A DNA stretch of 64,000 nt from Enterococcus termitis (GCF_001730305.1 NZ_MIJY01000001.1:1-64000); one strand, 5' to 3'. Positions 1 to 8,980 are shown, numbered from the stretch's first letter. Notes: generated from the sequence alone by a model not told the origin. A program made the numbers and translations.

Positions 1-17
1 TTTCAACATTCCTCCTT
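1..17 (-). other. 5' edge of a gene leaving the window on the left
   Basis: On the minus strand a strong Shine-Dalgarno (AAGGAGG, positions 17-11) is followed directly by ATG (9-7) and TTG (6-4). The ATG is only one base from the Shine-Dalgarno, so the TTG or a codon outside the window may be the true start. Only two or three codons are visible, so the product cannot be named. It would be divergent from the GH4 gene. Confidence 0.35.
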
Positions 18-157
18 GAAAAAAAGTACAGAAGGGGCTATTCTACTTATAGAAACAATTTATTTTTATACGCAGGTTCTAAGACCTAATGATTGGTACA
101 AATAAGTAGAATGATCTAGTTTGTCCCTCAAGGTTACTTGGAGAAGAACCTCAATAA

Positions 158-222
158 GCGATCGACCTACAAGCCACTCCTGTCATCTCTATGTATGACA
201 GGAAAAAGCCTGTAGGTCGATC
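158..222. other. Nested hairpin in the intergenic region before the GH4 gene
   Basis: Outer arms GATCGACCTACA (from 160) and TGTAGGTCGATC (ending 222) enclose an inner perfect stem CCTGTCAT (179-186) / ATGACAGG (195-202). The downstream sequence is T-rich but not a clean run, so this may be a weak terminator or a structured RNA. The rest of the 416-base gap holds only a candidate promoter. Confidence 0.4.
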
Positions 223-330
223 ATTTTCGTTTTCATTCTGTTTGGTGAGGGTGATAGCCCTCATGGGTGTTTGTCCCATCCTCTTGTTACGCAGTGTAAC
301 TATGATGTCACAGGTTACGCATTTAATTTC

Positions 331-382
331 TTGTAACGACTTCTTTATTCTCTATAGCTTGTCTTAGGTGTAACCGCTATAC
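331..382 (+). promoter_or_regulatory. Candidate promoter and cre-like site of the GH4 gene
   Basis: TTGTAA (331-336) and TATAGC (353-358) are 16 bases apart. Overlapping the expected start of transcription is TGTAACCGCTATAC (369-382), which matches 12 of 14 positions of a CcpA cre consensus quoted from memory. Carbon catabolite control would suit a beta-glucoside gene, but both elements are imperfect. Confidence 0.3.
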
Positions 383-416
383 TAAAAGCAGATAAATTAC
401 TAAGGAGCTGAAGGTC

Positions 417-1736
417 ATGTCAAAGGGAATTAAAATTGTTACGATCGGTGGAGGATCAAGCTATACACCAGAATTAGTTGAAGGCTTTATTAAACGTTAT
501 GATGAATTACCTGTCCGCGAATTGTGGCTTGTTGATATTGAAGCTGGAAAAGAAAAACTGGAAATTGTTGGTGAAATGGCTAAACGCATGGTGAAAGCTG
601 CAGGCGTAGATTGTGAAGTTCATTTAACTTTGGATCGTCGTGAAGCATTAAAAGATGCGGATTTTGTAACTACTCAATTACGAGTTGGTTTATTGGATGC
701 TCGCATTTTAGACGAACGTATTCCGTTGAGTCATGGTCTGATTGGTCAAGAAACGAATGGTGCCGGCGGAATCTTTAAGGCATTGAGAACAGTTCCAGTG
801 ATTTTAGATATCGTAGAAGATATGAAAGAACTTTGTCCAAATGCTTGGTTGATCAACTTTACGAACCCAGCAGGAATGGTAACAGAAGCTGTTTTACGTT
901 ATGGAAACTGGGATAAAGTGGTAGGACTATGTAATATTCCTGTGAATGCCGTTTTTGAAGAGGCAGCATTACTGGGTGAAAGCAATCGTGATCTGTTCTT
1001 CCAATTTGCTGGAATCAATCATTTACACTGGCATACAATCACTGATAAAAACGGAAAAGACCGTACAGATGAGCTAATCAAAATCATGTATGGTCAAGAT
1101 GACGCAAAATCAATCGTAGCCAACATCAAAGATAACAACTTGATTTGGGAACAGGTCGAAAACCTACACATGGTTCCTTGTCCATACCACAATTATTACT
1201 ATTATACAGATAAAATGTTGGCAGAAGAATTAGAGGACTTTAAAAATAATGGTACTCGTGCAGAAAAAGTGAAAGAAATCGAGCATGAATTATTTGAACT
1301 ATACAAAGATCCAAACTTGGATTACAAACCAAAACAATTAGCAGAACGTGGTGGGGCTCGTTATAGTGATGCAGCTTGTGAGATCATCAATTCGATCCAC
1401 AATGATAAACGTACAACGATGACCGTTAGCACAAGAAACAACGGAACGATCACAGATTTACCAGCAGAAAGTGCAGTTGAAGTAACGTGTACAATCACTG
1501 GAAAAGGTCCTGTTCCTTATAACTTTGGCAGCTTTAAGCCTCAAGAACGTGGCTTATTACAAGTAATGAAATCAATGGAAGAATTAACGATTGAAGCAGC
1601 AGTAACAGGAGATTATGGAACCTTGTTACAAGCCTTCACAATGAATCCATTGATCACGAGCGGAGATGTTGCTAAAAAAGTAATGGACGAATTGCTAGAA
1701 GCACATAAAGCTTATTTACCAAACTTCTTTAAATAA
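417..1736 (+). CDS. 6-phospho-beta-glucosidase, glycoside hydrolase family 4
   Basis: 439 residues, the usual size of GH4 enzymes. These hydrolyse phosphorylated disaccharides delivered by a PTS, using NAD+ and a divalent metal in a redox-elimination mechanism. The N-terminus carries the dinucleotide-binding motif TIGGGSSYTPE (residues 9-19). Later come NPAGM, the metal-ligand cysteine in GLCNIPVN (Cys172) and the ligand histidine in GINHLHW (His202). ATG at 417 follows AAGGAGCTGAAGGTC. The gene is convergent with an RpiR-type regulator that may control it. The PTS permease is not in view. Family assignment is firm; alpha versus beta substrate preference cannot be read directly, and the beta call rests on resemblance to LicH/CelF-type proteins. 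Confidence 0.88.
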   Translation: MSKGIKIVTIGGGSSYTPELVEGFIKRYDELPVRELWLVDIEAGKEKLEIVGEMAKRMVKAAGVDCEVHLTLDRREALKDADFVTTQLRVGLLDARILDERIPLSHGLIGQETNGAGGIFKALRTVPVILDIVEDMKELCPNAWLINFTNPAGMVTEAVLRYGNWDKVVGLCNIPVNAVFEEAALLGESNRDLFFQFAGINHLHWHTITDKNGKDRTDELIKIMYGQDDAKSIVANIKDNNLIWEQVENLHMVPCPYHNYYYYTDKMLAEELEDFKNNGTRAEKVKEIEHELFELYKDPNLDYKPKQLAERGGARYSDAACEIINSIHNDKRTTMTVSTRNNGTITDLPAESAVEVTCTITGKGPVPYNFGSFKPQERGLLQVMKSMEELTIEAAVTGDYGTLLQAFTMNPLITSGDVAKKVMDELLEAHKAYLPNFFK

Positions 1737-1786
1737 AAAAATAAACAAGTGGGTTTCCTATTCGGTGCCCGCTTGTTTATTTTTTT
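1735..1786. terminator. Bidirectional terminator between the GH4 and RpiR genes
   Basis: A long stem (AAAAATAAACAAG / CTTGTTTATTTTT plus GGG/CCC) is flanked by an A-run and a T-run, so it works for both convergent genes. The stop codon of the rpiR-type gene (complement of 1758-1760) lies in the loop, so one arm encodes the last residues of that protein. Confidence 0.85.
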
Positions 1787-2522
1787 GCACTTCTTTTGCT
1801 AAATATTCCACAGTATAAAGCGCTGGGACCTGTGAAGTTATGTCGCTGTCGCCAATTCGCTCTGTTGAAATATAGTAAGGAATGTTTACGTCTGATAAAG
1901 AAGCAATGGCTGATTTCTCACTATTCGTAATAGAGATGATCGCACAGTCATTTGAAATAAAGTGATTCAAATAATTGATGATCGCTTCATTTTCACCACT
2001 AACAGAAAGGGCGATCACGCATACATTTTTGGCAATACTTTTATTAAAAAAATTTACTGGATGATTGATCGGATCTTCAATATGAAAAGCCATACTAAAA
2101 ATGGAAGAAAAATACAGTGCACCATATTCAGCTATGATTTTTGAGGATCCTGTTCCAATAAATAATACAAGGTCTTTTTCAGCTAGTAATTTTACCGCAG
2201 CCTGCATCCGTTCTTGATAAAACGCTTCTGTTGATCGCTGGATAAAATTCGTGAAGGATGTTTCATCTACTGCATGTGTAGTTACAGGCTCCGTTAAAGC
2301 TTTTCGGTAGATGTTCAATTTGATTTTAAATTCAGAAAAACCTTCACAACCAAACTTTCGACAAAAACGCAAAATGCTGGCAGTGCTGCTATGGGTTTCT
2401 TTCGCTAATTCACGAATTCTCATATAGACAACTTCATCGATGTGAGAGGCAACATATTTATAAATTTCTAAGTCGATGGGACTTAGATCAGGAGTGTGGT
2501 CTAAGAATAACAAGATATCCAC
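1758..2522 (-). CDS. MurR/RpiR family transcriptional regulator
   Basis: 254 residues. Residues ~1-77 form the HTH_6 domain; the recognition region reads KETHSSTASILRFCRKFGCEGFSEFK. Residues ~105-240 form a SIS domain with the phosphosugar-binding segment FIGTGSSKIIAEYG. Such proteins sense phosphosugars and repress or activate sugar-catabolic genes. The gene converges on the GH4 gene and shares its terminator, so phospho-beta-glucoside sensing is likely but inferred. No clear signal separates it from the next minus-strand gene upstream, so it may be read with that group. Confidence 0.85.
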   Translation of the reverse strand: MDILLFLDHTPDLSPIDLEIYKYVASHIDEVVYMRIRELAKETHSSTASILRFCRKFGCEGFSEFKIKLNIYRKALTEPVTTHAVDETSFTNFIQRSTEAFYQERMQAAVKLLAEKDLVLFIGTGSSKIIAEYGALYFSSIFSMAFHIEDPINHPVNFFNKSIAKNVCVIALSVSGENEAIINYLNHFISNDCAIISITNSEKSAIASLSDVNIPYYISTERIGDSDITSQVPALYTVEYLAKEVQKNKQAGTE

Positions 2523-2552
2523 TACTTTCTTTGTTGAATAATTAATAGTTGT

Positions 2553-3347
2553 TTAGTGTAGAAAAAAATCAGTTACCAGTTGCTCAACCAATTCTGGAAA
2601 TTCTAAGTTAGCTAAATGGCCAGCATTAGGAATAGTTACCTTTTCAGAATGAGAAATTTTTTGATGTAAAAAAACAGAAATTTTTTGAAAATCATCAACA
2701 TCATGATCACCAATAATAATCAGCACTGGGCATGTGAGCTGATCTAATTTTGTAGATAGTGGTTGAGCCGTTTGAATTTCTTTAATGGGTGATAGTGGTT
2801 CTGGCTTAGTAAAAGCTGTCATTTGCATATCAAGGATTAGCTTTTTTATGTTAGAATCAAAATATTTTGGATCACGGTCTCTAAGAACCCATGTGTGATA
2901 ATTTAAATCCGCTGCTTGTTCGTACTGACTTAGTGCTAATAATTGTTCCTCTTTTTCATCATATCGTTGCAATTCTTCTGAAAAATCCCATTCTCCAATA
3001 GCGGAAGATTCTAATGCTAAACGTAAACAGCGCTTAGGATTTTCAAGTACAAAATCTAATGCTATCTTTCCACCAAAAGAGGCTGCGAAGATACATGTTT
3101 GTTTGATTTTTAAATGATCTAAAAGTTCATTAATGATCATTGTATAAGAAAATGAGCCACCTGTAAATGAACTTTGACCAAAGCCAGGAAGATCAAATCG
3201 AGTGACTTGAAACTGCTGAGCCAAAGAATGAAATTCATGATCCCACATTCGTGAATCAGTAATCCCAGCGTGAATGAATAAAAGATGACTTCCTTGACCT
3301 TTCGATTCAAAATAAATAGTAGCACCAGAAACATTTAAAAAAGGCAT
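2553..3347 (-). CDS. Alpha/beta-fold hydrolase
   Basis: 264 residues. The fold is shown by the oxyanion segment LLFIHAGITDSRMWD, the strand motif FDLPGFGQS, the nucleophile elbow AASFGG (Ser90), an acid in IIIGDHDVDDF and the catalytic histidine in NAGHLANLE. It is closest in pattern to small hydrolases of the BioH/MenH/haloperoxidase type; the substrate is unknown. It lies in a minus-strand run with two acetyltransferase genes 3' to 5' (gaps under 20 bases), so the three are probably cotranscribed. Confidence 0.8.
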   Translation of the reverse strand: MPFLNVSGATIYFESKGQGSHLLFIHAGITDSRMWDHEFHSLAQQFQVTRFDLPGFGQSSFTGGSFSYTMIINELLDHLKIKQTCIFAASFGGKIALDFVLENPKRCLRLALESSAIGEWDFSEELQRYDEKEEQLLALSQYEQAADLNYHTWVLRDRDPKYFDSNIKKLILDMQMTAFTKPEPLSPIKEIQTAQPLSTKLDQLTCPVLIIIGDHDVDDFQKISVFLHQKISHSEKVTIPNAGHLANLEFPELVEQLVTDFFLH

Positions 3348-3365
3348 TTGATCCCTCCAATATTG

Positions 3366-3896
3366 TTAGCTTAAATCAATACTATAAACAAAGTGTTTTA
3401 CAGGTAGACCAGAATAATCTTTATAAAACTCCTGAACAATGCTCATACCATTGTTTTCAGCAACCTTTTGAGAAGCGATATTTGTATCTCGAATAATCGA
3501 ACAAATCTTTTGCGCTTGCAAGATATTTTTTGCATAGTTTAAGCATAAAGCACTAGCCTCACTGGCATATCCTTGACTCCAATATTGTTTGTTTACCAAA
3601 TAACCAATTTCTAATAAGTTTTTTCCTTCAACTTCTGAATAAACAATGCCGCATTGACCAACAAAGTTCTCTTTACTTTTATCAATGATTGCCCATAAAC
3701 CAAATTCATTTTTTTGATAGCTGGCTAAATTCCAATTTAGCCAATCAGTTACTTCTTCGTCGGTAAATGGGGCTTCATACGCATACATTGTTTCTTCATC
3801 TTGTAAAATAGCACACAAATCTTCAAAGTCATCTTCTGATAGTTCTCTTAAGTACAGTCGCTCATTTTCAAGTATTTTTTTCATCGTTGATTCCAT
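3366..3896 (-). CDS. GNAT N-acetyltransferase, RimJ/RimL type
   Basis: Up to 176 residues. The family pattern runs ERLYLREL, then FGLWAIID, then FVGQCGIVY, the acetyl-CoA loop region WSQGYASEASALCL, and VAENNGM near the end. It probably acetylates a protein N-terminus or a small molecule; the substrate is unknown. The start is uncertain: the first ATG (3896) abuts the Shine-Dalgarno AAAGGAG with no spacer, while the in-frame ATG at 3884 (MKKILENERL) sits 12 bases away and may be the real one. Confidence 0.8.
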   Translation of the reverse strand: MESTMKKILENERLYLRELSEDDFEDLCAILQDEETMYAYEAPFTDEEVTDWLNWNLASYQKNEFGLWAIIDKSKENFVGQCGIVYSEVEGKNLLEIGYLVNKQYWSQGYASEASALCLNYAKNILQAQKICSIIRDTNIASQKVAENNGMSIVQEFYKDYSGLPVKHFVYSIDLS

Positions 3897-3902
3897 CTCC
3901 TT

Positions 3903-4373
3903 TTAAAGTAAACTCAAAGTCATTACATATTGAGGTCCTGCCGCACCTTCTACAATTTTATCCATAGGTACAAATCCTGATTTTTTATAAAGAGTTTGAG
4001 CTGAAATATTCTTTTTATTTACAGCCAGTATGATTTCATCAGCAGTTGGGAAAAGCTTTTTAGTGAAATCATGCAACAATCGTAAAGCCTTCTTAGCATA
4101 GCCTTTACCTTGATAACGATGATCGGTAGAAAAAGTTCGCAGCAAAACAGCATGTTCGTTATCTGCATATAAGGCCACATCCTTTCTTTCATCTAAAACA
4201 AAAAAATTGGTCAGCCGCTCGTTTTCGATTCCTACTATGGGATGAATTGAAGGATTTGACCTAGATAGCTTAAGCGGTATTTCGGGTGTGCCTGTAAAAC
4301 GCAACTGTGCTTCTGTTAGTTGATACTGAGCGATCAATGCTGAATACGCATAGGTATATTCTTTTAACAACAT
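3903..4373 (-). CDS. GNAT N-acetyltransferase
   Basis: 156 residues. The C-terminal half has the acetyl-CoA-binding motif RYQGKGYAKKALRLL followed by AVNKKNISAQTLYKKSGF, typical of GNAT domains. The N-terminal part is less conserved. It is the first gene of a three-gene minus-strand run with a Shine-Dalgarno (GAAAGGA) about 10 bases before ATG. Substrate unknown. The two neighbouring GNAT proteins are not close copies of each other. Confidence 0.78.
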   Translation of the reverse strand: MLLKEYTYAYSALIAQYQLTEAQLRFTGTPEIPLKLSRSNPSIHPIVGIENERLTNFFVLDERKDVALYADNEHAVLLRTFSTDHRYQGKGYAKKALRLLHDFTKKLFPTADEIILAVNKKNISAQTLYKKSGFVPMDKIVEGAAGPQYVMTLSLL

Positions 4374-4611
4374 AGAGTCAACGTCCTTTCAATTCCCTCA
4401 TTTTAGTTAACGCTTCTATCTATTTTAACATACTCTCCTTATTTATTTGGATCAAATAGAATGACGAAAAATTGAACAGTGAAAGAAATGTGACAGGAAT
4501 TTGAAATGAACTTAAAAGAAAGTGGAGAGTTTGATGAGCTGAATTCTTTATATACTAGGTTCATCAAGTAACACAAGTCGCCCGAGACTTAAAATGAGAG
4601 GAGATGCGAGG

Positions 4612-4800
4612 GTGGAAACAAACGTTTCTTTAACGCAGCAGGATAAGGCAAGAATAAAACAATTAAAGGTTATCAAGAAGCTGCAAAAAAGAGTAAAAGC
4701 AGAGCAACGTAAAAGACATCAACTTGCATCTCAATTAAAGCGATCGCAACAAAAAATACGAGCGTTAGAACAGCAACTGAAGGAGGAAATGAATAAATGA
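4612..4800 (+). CDS. Small basic coiled-coil protein at the head of the tail module
   Basis: 62 residues from GTG 4612, which has AGGAG about nine bases upstream; an ATG at 4594 would give 68 residues but has no Shine-Dalgarno. The protein is almost entirely charged helix (KKLQKRVKAEQRKRHQLASQLKRSQQKIRALEQQLKEE) with heptad spacing, i.e. a coiled coil. I do not recognise a family. It overlaps the major tail protein gene by four bases (ATGA), so it is translationally coupled. A scaffold, connector remnant or regulator are all possible. Confidence 0.55.
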   Translation: METNVSLTQQDKARIKQLKVIKKLQKRVKAEQRKRHQLASQLKRSQQKIRALEQQLKEEMNK

Positions 4801-5306
4801 CAGCATTAAGTGGAGTAGATGTAGTATGGCGTTTTCGTTTAGCTGAAGATGAAGGAAATGAACAAGCGTGGGGCTTAGCTTACAGCACAGAAAATGGCTA
4901 TTCAAAATCAAAAGAAAGTGAATCGACAGTTACGAAAGACGGTAGCGTAGTCACACCAGGAGCGACTGAAACAACTGTTTCAGCAACAACTCTTTATAAA
5001 ATCGGTTCAACACAAATCGATAAATTAGAAAATGCAATGGATGAAAATAAACGTGTTCAAATTTGGCGTATCAATACCAAAGAAATTGGTACTGGGCAAA
5101 ATGAAGGCAAATATAAAGCAAAATATTTCGAAGGCTTCTTCACATCATTTGAAGAAACTGATTCTGCTGAAAACAAAGTGGAATACTCATTAGAATGGGC
5201 AATCGAAGGCGCTGGCAAAAACGGATTTGCTTCGTTAGTCGTTGATACGACTGAAGGCGGCGATTATGAATTTAAAGATACAGTCAAAGTAGAAGCGGCT
5301 GAGTAA
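4797..5306 (+). CDS. Phage major tail tube protein
   Basis: 169 residues, the size of TP901-1-type major tail proteins of siphophages. It is rich in beta-strand and polar residues, starts MTALSGVDVVWRFRLAE and has the segment LENAMDENKRVQIWRINTKE. These proteins polymerise as hexameric rings around the tape measure to form the tail tube. Its place before a frameshifting chaperone pair and a tape measure gene is the standard siphophage order, and that context carries much of the call. Confidence 0.75.
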   Translation: MTALSGVDVVWRFRLAEDEGNEQAWGLAYSTENGYSKSKESESTVTKDGSVVTPGATETTVSATTLYKIGSTQIDKLENAMDENKRVQIWRINTKEIGTGQNEGKYKAKYFEGFFTSFEETDSAENKVEYSLEWAIEGAGKNGFASLVVDTTEGGDYEFKDTVKVEAAE

Positions 5307-5443
5307 TAATAGATCAAGGCTGGAACAAAAGTATTAACTTGGGGAAATTAAAGTGACTGCGAAGAAAATTTTTTTCTATGTATACAGTCTAATTTATTTT
5401 AAGAAAGAATCACTTGTAGCCCAGCAATTTTATAAGTAATGAA

Positions 5444-5473
5444 AAGAGAGGCCGGAGTTCGGTCTCTTTAAAC
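5444..5473 (+). terminator. Hairpin between the tail tube and tail chaperone genes
   Basis: AGAGGCC (arm) - GGAGTTC - GGTCTCT followed by TTAAA. A partial terminator here would give more transcript of the major tail protein than of downstream genes, as in many phages. It is immediately followed by the AGGAGG of the next gene. Confidence 0.5.
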
Positions 5474-5486
5474 TAGGAGGTCAATC

Positions 5487-5828
5487 ATGGAGCTTACAAT
5501 TAATGAAAAACTATTTAATTTCAAATTTGGTTATGGATTTTTAAAAGAAGTCAATCAGCGCTATTCGGTAGATCGAGGCGGCATGAAACTGAAATTAGGA
5601 GTAGGGGCGATCATTTCAAATTTACTATTGTCAGATGTCGACACACTTTTTGAAACCTTATTGATCGCAAATTTGACTGAAAAACCAAGAATTCAAGTGA
5701 AAGATTTAGAGGCTTATGTAGAAGAACACGGCTCTCAGACATTATTTGAAGCGGTCATTGAAGAATTAAAAAAGTCCGAATATACAGCAGTGATGGTGAA
5801 CAAGATGCTGGAGGAAGCCGAACTGTAA
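5487..5828 (+). CDS. Tail assembly chaperone, short form (gpG-like)
   Basis: 113 residues, MELTINEKLFNFKFGYGFLKEVNQRY onward, predicted small mixed alpha/beta protein. Siphophages encode a chaperone here that coats the tape measure protein before tube polymerisation. A longer form is made by -1 frameshifting (see 5768-5774). ATG 5487 follows AGGAGG with proper spacing. Identification rests on position between major tail protein and tape measure, size, and the slippery site in the expected place. Confidence 0.75.
   Translation: MELTINEKLFNFKFGYGFLKEVNQRYSVDRGGMKLKLGVGAIISNLLLSDVDTLFETLLIANLTEKPRIQVKDLEAYVEEHGSQTLFEAVIEELKKSEYTAVMVNKMLEEAEL
5768..5774 (+). other. Programmed -1 ribosomal frameshift site (A AAA AAG)
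   Basis: The heptamer AAAAAAG is in the exact register for tandem slippage: zero-frame codons are AAA (5769-5771) and AAG (5772-5774). The -1 frame is open from here to the stop at 6179-6181, giving a 96 + 135 = 231-residue fusion. The same kind of heptamer works in dnaX. A frameshifted chaperone pair before the tape measure gene is a conserved siphophage feature. Confidence 0.8.
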
Positions 5829-6181
5829 ACTCGGAAGAAAGTGATTTTGATGCAAGCTATGCACAAGTCCAGCTTAATTGTTTGAGATATTTAAATATCG
5901 AAGATTTCAATGAGATTGATCGACTGACCATTCCAGAATATGAATTGCGGATCAAGGCTTACCAGCTAAAAAGTTTAGACATGCAATACAACATTCACTT
6001 ACAAGCGTGGGCTACGGTCATGGCTGGACAAACCCGTAAAGGAAAACCAGTCTATCGAACCTTTGATAAATTCTTCAACTATCAAAAAGCAGAGAAGCGA
6101 ATACTCGGAAGAGACCATAGCTTACCGAAAAATCAAGAAAAAGAAAAACTCCAGAATTGGATTGCAAATTTTAATTCGTAG
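5774..6181 (+). CDS. Tail assembly chaperone extension (gpGT-like T domain), made by frameshift
   Basis: 135 codons read only after slippage at 5768-5774; the frame has no strong independent start. The TTG at 5882 could give 99 residues but has no Shine-Dalgarno. The sequence begins VRIYSSDGEQDAGG and continues through YLNIEDFNEIDRLTIPEYE to the stop. In the lambda paradigm the T domain recruits major tail protein to the chaperone-coated tape measure. The next gene follows after 14 bases. Confidence 0.75.
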   Translation, partial: VRIYSSDGEQDAGGSRTVNSEESDFDASYAQVQLNCLRYLNIEDFNEIDRLTIPEYELRIKAYQLKSLDMQYNIHLQAWATVMAGQTRKGKPVYRTFDKFFNYQKAEKRILGRDHSLPKNQEKEKLQNWIANFNS

Positions 6182-6195
6182 AAAGGAGGTAGAAA

Positions 6196-8967
6196 ATGGC
6201 AAAAGAAATACTACCCACAACAAATAAAAAATTTATCCAGTCGATCAAAAAATCGATGAAAGTGACTAAAAGCTTGGATAAGCAATTGAATAAAACAACC
6301 AAAAGGCTCAACAGTTTTATTAAACCACTATCTAAAAGCAACAAGTTATCGAAGCCTTTTGCTGATATGAAAAAACAAATAACTGCGCTAAATCAAGCGA
6401 TTGTTGCTAATGATTTAGCTAGTTTTCAAAGTGGATTATCGGCTATTGGTACGACTTTTTCAGAACTATCTTTACAAAGTCAACAAATGATTCGCTCATT
6501 GGGCCTAGTAAGCAAAAGCTACGGGCTTTTAAATCAAGCTTTTCAAGGAAGCTTAACGATTGATGACACTAGTTTAGTTTCTTTAGATATTCAGACCAAA
6601 AGCTTGATACAAAGTTTTAGTGATGTTCAAACAGTTATTTCTAGTTTAAAAAGTGAATTAGTCATTGATAGTACAAGTATCTCTACATTAATTGAATCTG
6701 GAAAGAAGTTGACTGCAGAATTTTCACTGTTGAATCAGAATATGACAGCATTTACCGGTACTTTTACAAGCAGTCAGTCTGTGGTTGCTTCGTTTGGTGG
6801 TGCAGTAGATAGTACACTAACGTCGATCAATTCTTCTATTAATAGTTTAGTTTCTATAAGTGAGAATTTGGGCATAGCATTGTCTAATGCAATGCAGAAA
6901 CCAGCAACAGAAGTAGAAAAATCTCAGAATAGCTTCGAAAAACTAAAGAATAGTCTGAAAGAAATGTTTAAACCACTAGAAAAGGGTGTTGAGGCAGGAG
7001 CGACATTTGATGAGCTTAAAGGGAGAGTCAATAAATTAGATGAAGCTCTTGCAAATGTGGGATTTCCTGATTTTCAGACATCCATTTTTGGTGTCGGCAA
7101 AGCGTTTCAATCAGTTTCTTCTCAAGGTGGTTCGATGTTCCAAAAAATAAATGATTCTATGAGCAATACAGGAGAAAACTATTCATTACTAAAGAAAGTT
7201 TTTAAAGGCAAATTGGAAATTGATGATTCCAATTTTAAAAGAATGGATGAAAACTCACAAAATCTTGTTCGTCGATTTTCTGATGCAAAAAATGCTTTCA
7301 AAGTATTCAAAGGAGAATTGAATGTTGGAGATGATGTGTTTAAGGAATTAGACAAAGCTTCTCAAATCTCAGTTAAGCGATTCTCTGAAATGGAGAAAAA
7401 ATTCAGTAGTATGAAACAAACAATAGGAAATACTGGATTATCTGTATTGACTAAAATAGCCCCTCCTCAGTTAACAGATCCTTATGCTACCGGGGAAATG
7501 GATCCGACTGCGTCACTTAGATCGACATTAGATTTTGGATTAAATGATATAAAGCAAAAATTCGAAAAGTTTAGTACAGTAGGCTCTAATTTAGCAAAAT
7601 CTGTTCAAATTCCTATGAAAGCTGGAACCACTGCACTCGGTGGGATGGTTCAAGGCTTAGTTTCAGTTATGGGAATTGCAATGAAAGCTATTGCACCGAC
7701 TGCAATTATAGGTGTTGCTTTGGCTGGACTTGCATTATTAGATAGTCAAATGGATGGTCAAATTGGCAACATGATTCAAACTGCCATAACAAAAGGTCCG
7801 GAAGTTATCACAGGATTTGTTCAAGGAATCATTGACAAGCTTCCAGATCTAATTACATCAGGAACACAACTCGTTGCTGGTTTAGCTGAAGCAATTTCGG
7901 TAAATCTACCTGTGATCATTCAAAGTGGGATCGCATTATTACAAACATTGATTGATGGTGTGATTGCGAATTTACCTTCGTTAATTAATTCAGCACTTTT
8001 AATTATAGAAACGTTGGCAACTAGTTTGCTAACAGCTGCTCCTAAATTGCTCATGATGGGCTTAGAATTATTGTCTGCTTTAGTTGATGGCTTATTTCAA
8101 GATCCAACTAAATTGATTGATACAGTTACGTCTATTATCGATACATTGACGGGTGAAATTACGACGAGTCTGCCTAAAATTATCGATAAAGGGATTGAAA
8201 TACTTGTGAAATTAGCAGAAGGAATTGCTTCTGTTTTACCTCAATTAATCCCAGTTGCCTTGGAGGCAATCACTACTTTAGTGCGAACACTTTCAGAAAA
8301 TCTACCTAAAATATTAGATGCAGCAGTTGAAATCATCGGGAAACTTTGTGAAGGTTTGTTAGCAAATTTACCTCAAATTTTATCAGCAGCTGTTGGCTTG
8401 ATCTTGGCACTTGTGCAAGGAATTGGTCAAAGTATTCCGAAAATCGCTGCAGCTGGTTTAAAGATTATGTTAAAACTTCTTGAAACCTTTATAAAAGCCA
8501 TTCCTGATTTAAAAGATGCAGGTAAAAATTTAATACAAGGTTTGATAGATGGAATTGGGGGTATGGCGAGAGCGGCACTAGATGCAGTCAAAGATATTGC
8601 AGGTAGTATCGGGAATGCCTTTAAAAGTATTTTCAAAATCCACTCACCCTCTCGCTGGATGCGTGACGAAATCGGTGCCATGCTCCCAGCTGGTCTTGCT
8701 ATCGGGATTGAGCGAAACGCACATGTCATCGACCAACCAATGGATGACTTAGCATCTAAAGTGATACTGCCAAGTTTAGACAGTCTGGATCAGCAAGTAG
8801 ACACGGTCCAAAAATTATCGGTTCATTCCAGCAGTACACAAACACAGCAAAAAGAAAAACAACCAGCAACATTCAATATCAATTTTGGCAATCAGCAGTT
8901 CAAAGCATTTGTTTCAGATATTTCTGAAGCAATGGGTCAAGACGCTGCAATCAACTTAGCATTTTAG
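6196..8967 (+). CDS. Phage tail tape measure protein
   Basis: 923 residues. The N-terminal ~430 residues are helical, polar and repetitive (two IDDS/IDDT-centred repeats near residues 117 and 341). Residues ~470-800 are strongly hydrophobic with recurring 'LP.LI..G..LL..L..G' units, the usual membrane-active part of tape measure proteins. The C-terminus carries IHSPSRWMRDEIG, a widespread tape measure signature. By the rule of roughly 0.15 nm per residue the tail would be near 140 nm. ATG 6196 follows AAAGGAGG. Confidence 0.92.
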   Translation: MAKEILPTTNKKFIQSIKKSMKVTKSLDKQLNKTTKRLNSFIKPLSKSNKLSKPFADMKKQITALNQAIVANDLASFQSGLSAIGTTFSELSLQSQQMIRSLGLVSKSYGLLNQAFQGSLTIDDTSLVSLDIQTKSLIQSFSDVQTVISSLKSELVIDSTSISTLIESGKKLTAEFSLLNQNMTAFTGTFTSSQSVVASFGGAVDSTLTSINSSINSLVSISENLGIALSNAMQKPATEVEKSQNSFEKLKNSLKEMFKPLEKGVEAGATFDELKGRVNKLDEALANVGFPDFQTSIFGVGKAFQSVSSQGGSMFQKINDSMSNTGENYSLLKKVFKGKLEIDDSNFKRMDENSQNLVRRFSDAKNAFKVFKGELNVGDDVFKELDKASQISVKRFSEMEKKFSSMKQTIGNTGLSVLTKIAPPQLTDPYATGEMDPTASLRSTLDFGLNDIKQKFEKFSTVGSNLAKSVQIPMKAGTTALGGMVQGLVSVMGIAMKAIAPTAIIGVALAGLALLDSQMDGQIGNMIQTAITKGPEVITGFVQGIIDKLPDLITSGTQLVAGLAEAISVNLPVIIQSGIALLQTLIDGVIANLPSLINSALLIIETLATSLLTAAPKLLMMGLELLSALVDGLFQDPTKLIDTVTSIIDTLTGEITTSLPKIIDKGIEILVKLAEGIASVLPQLIPVALEAITTLVRTLSENLPKILDAAVEIIGKLCEGLLANLPQILSAAVGLILALVQGIGQSIPKIAAAGLKIMLKLLETFIKAIPDLKDAGKNLIQGLIDGIGGMARAALDAVKDIAGSIGNAFKSIFKIHSPSRWMRDEIGAMLPAGLAIGIERNAHVIDQPMDDLASKVILPSLDSLDQQVDTVQKLSVHSSSTQTQQKEKQPATFNINFGNQQFKAFVSDISEAMGQDAAINLAF

Positions 8968-8980
8968 AAGGAGGAAAGAC

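Noticed and set aside
4374-4611. Promoter TTGATG/TATACT before the tail module
   Set aside because: Spacing between the boxes is only 14 bases, so I did not call it; the true promoter of the module was not found.
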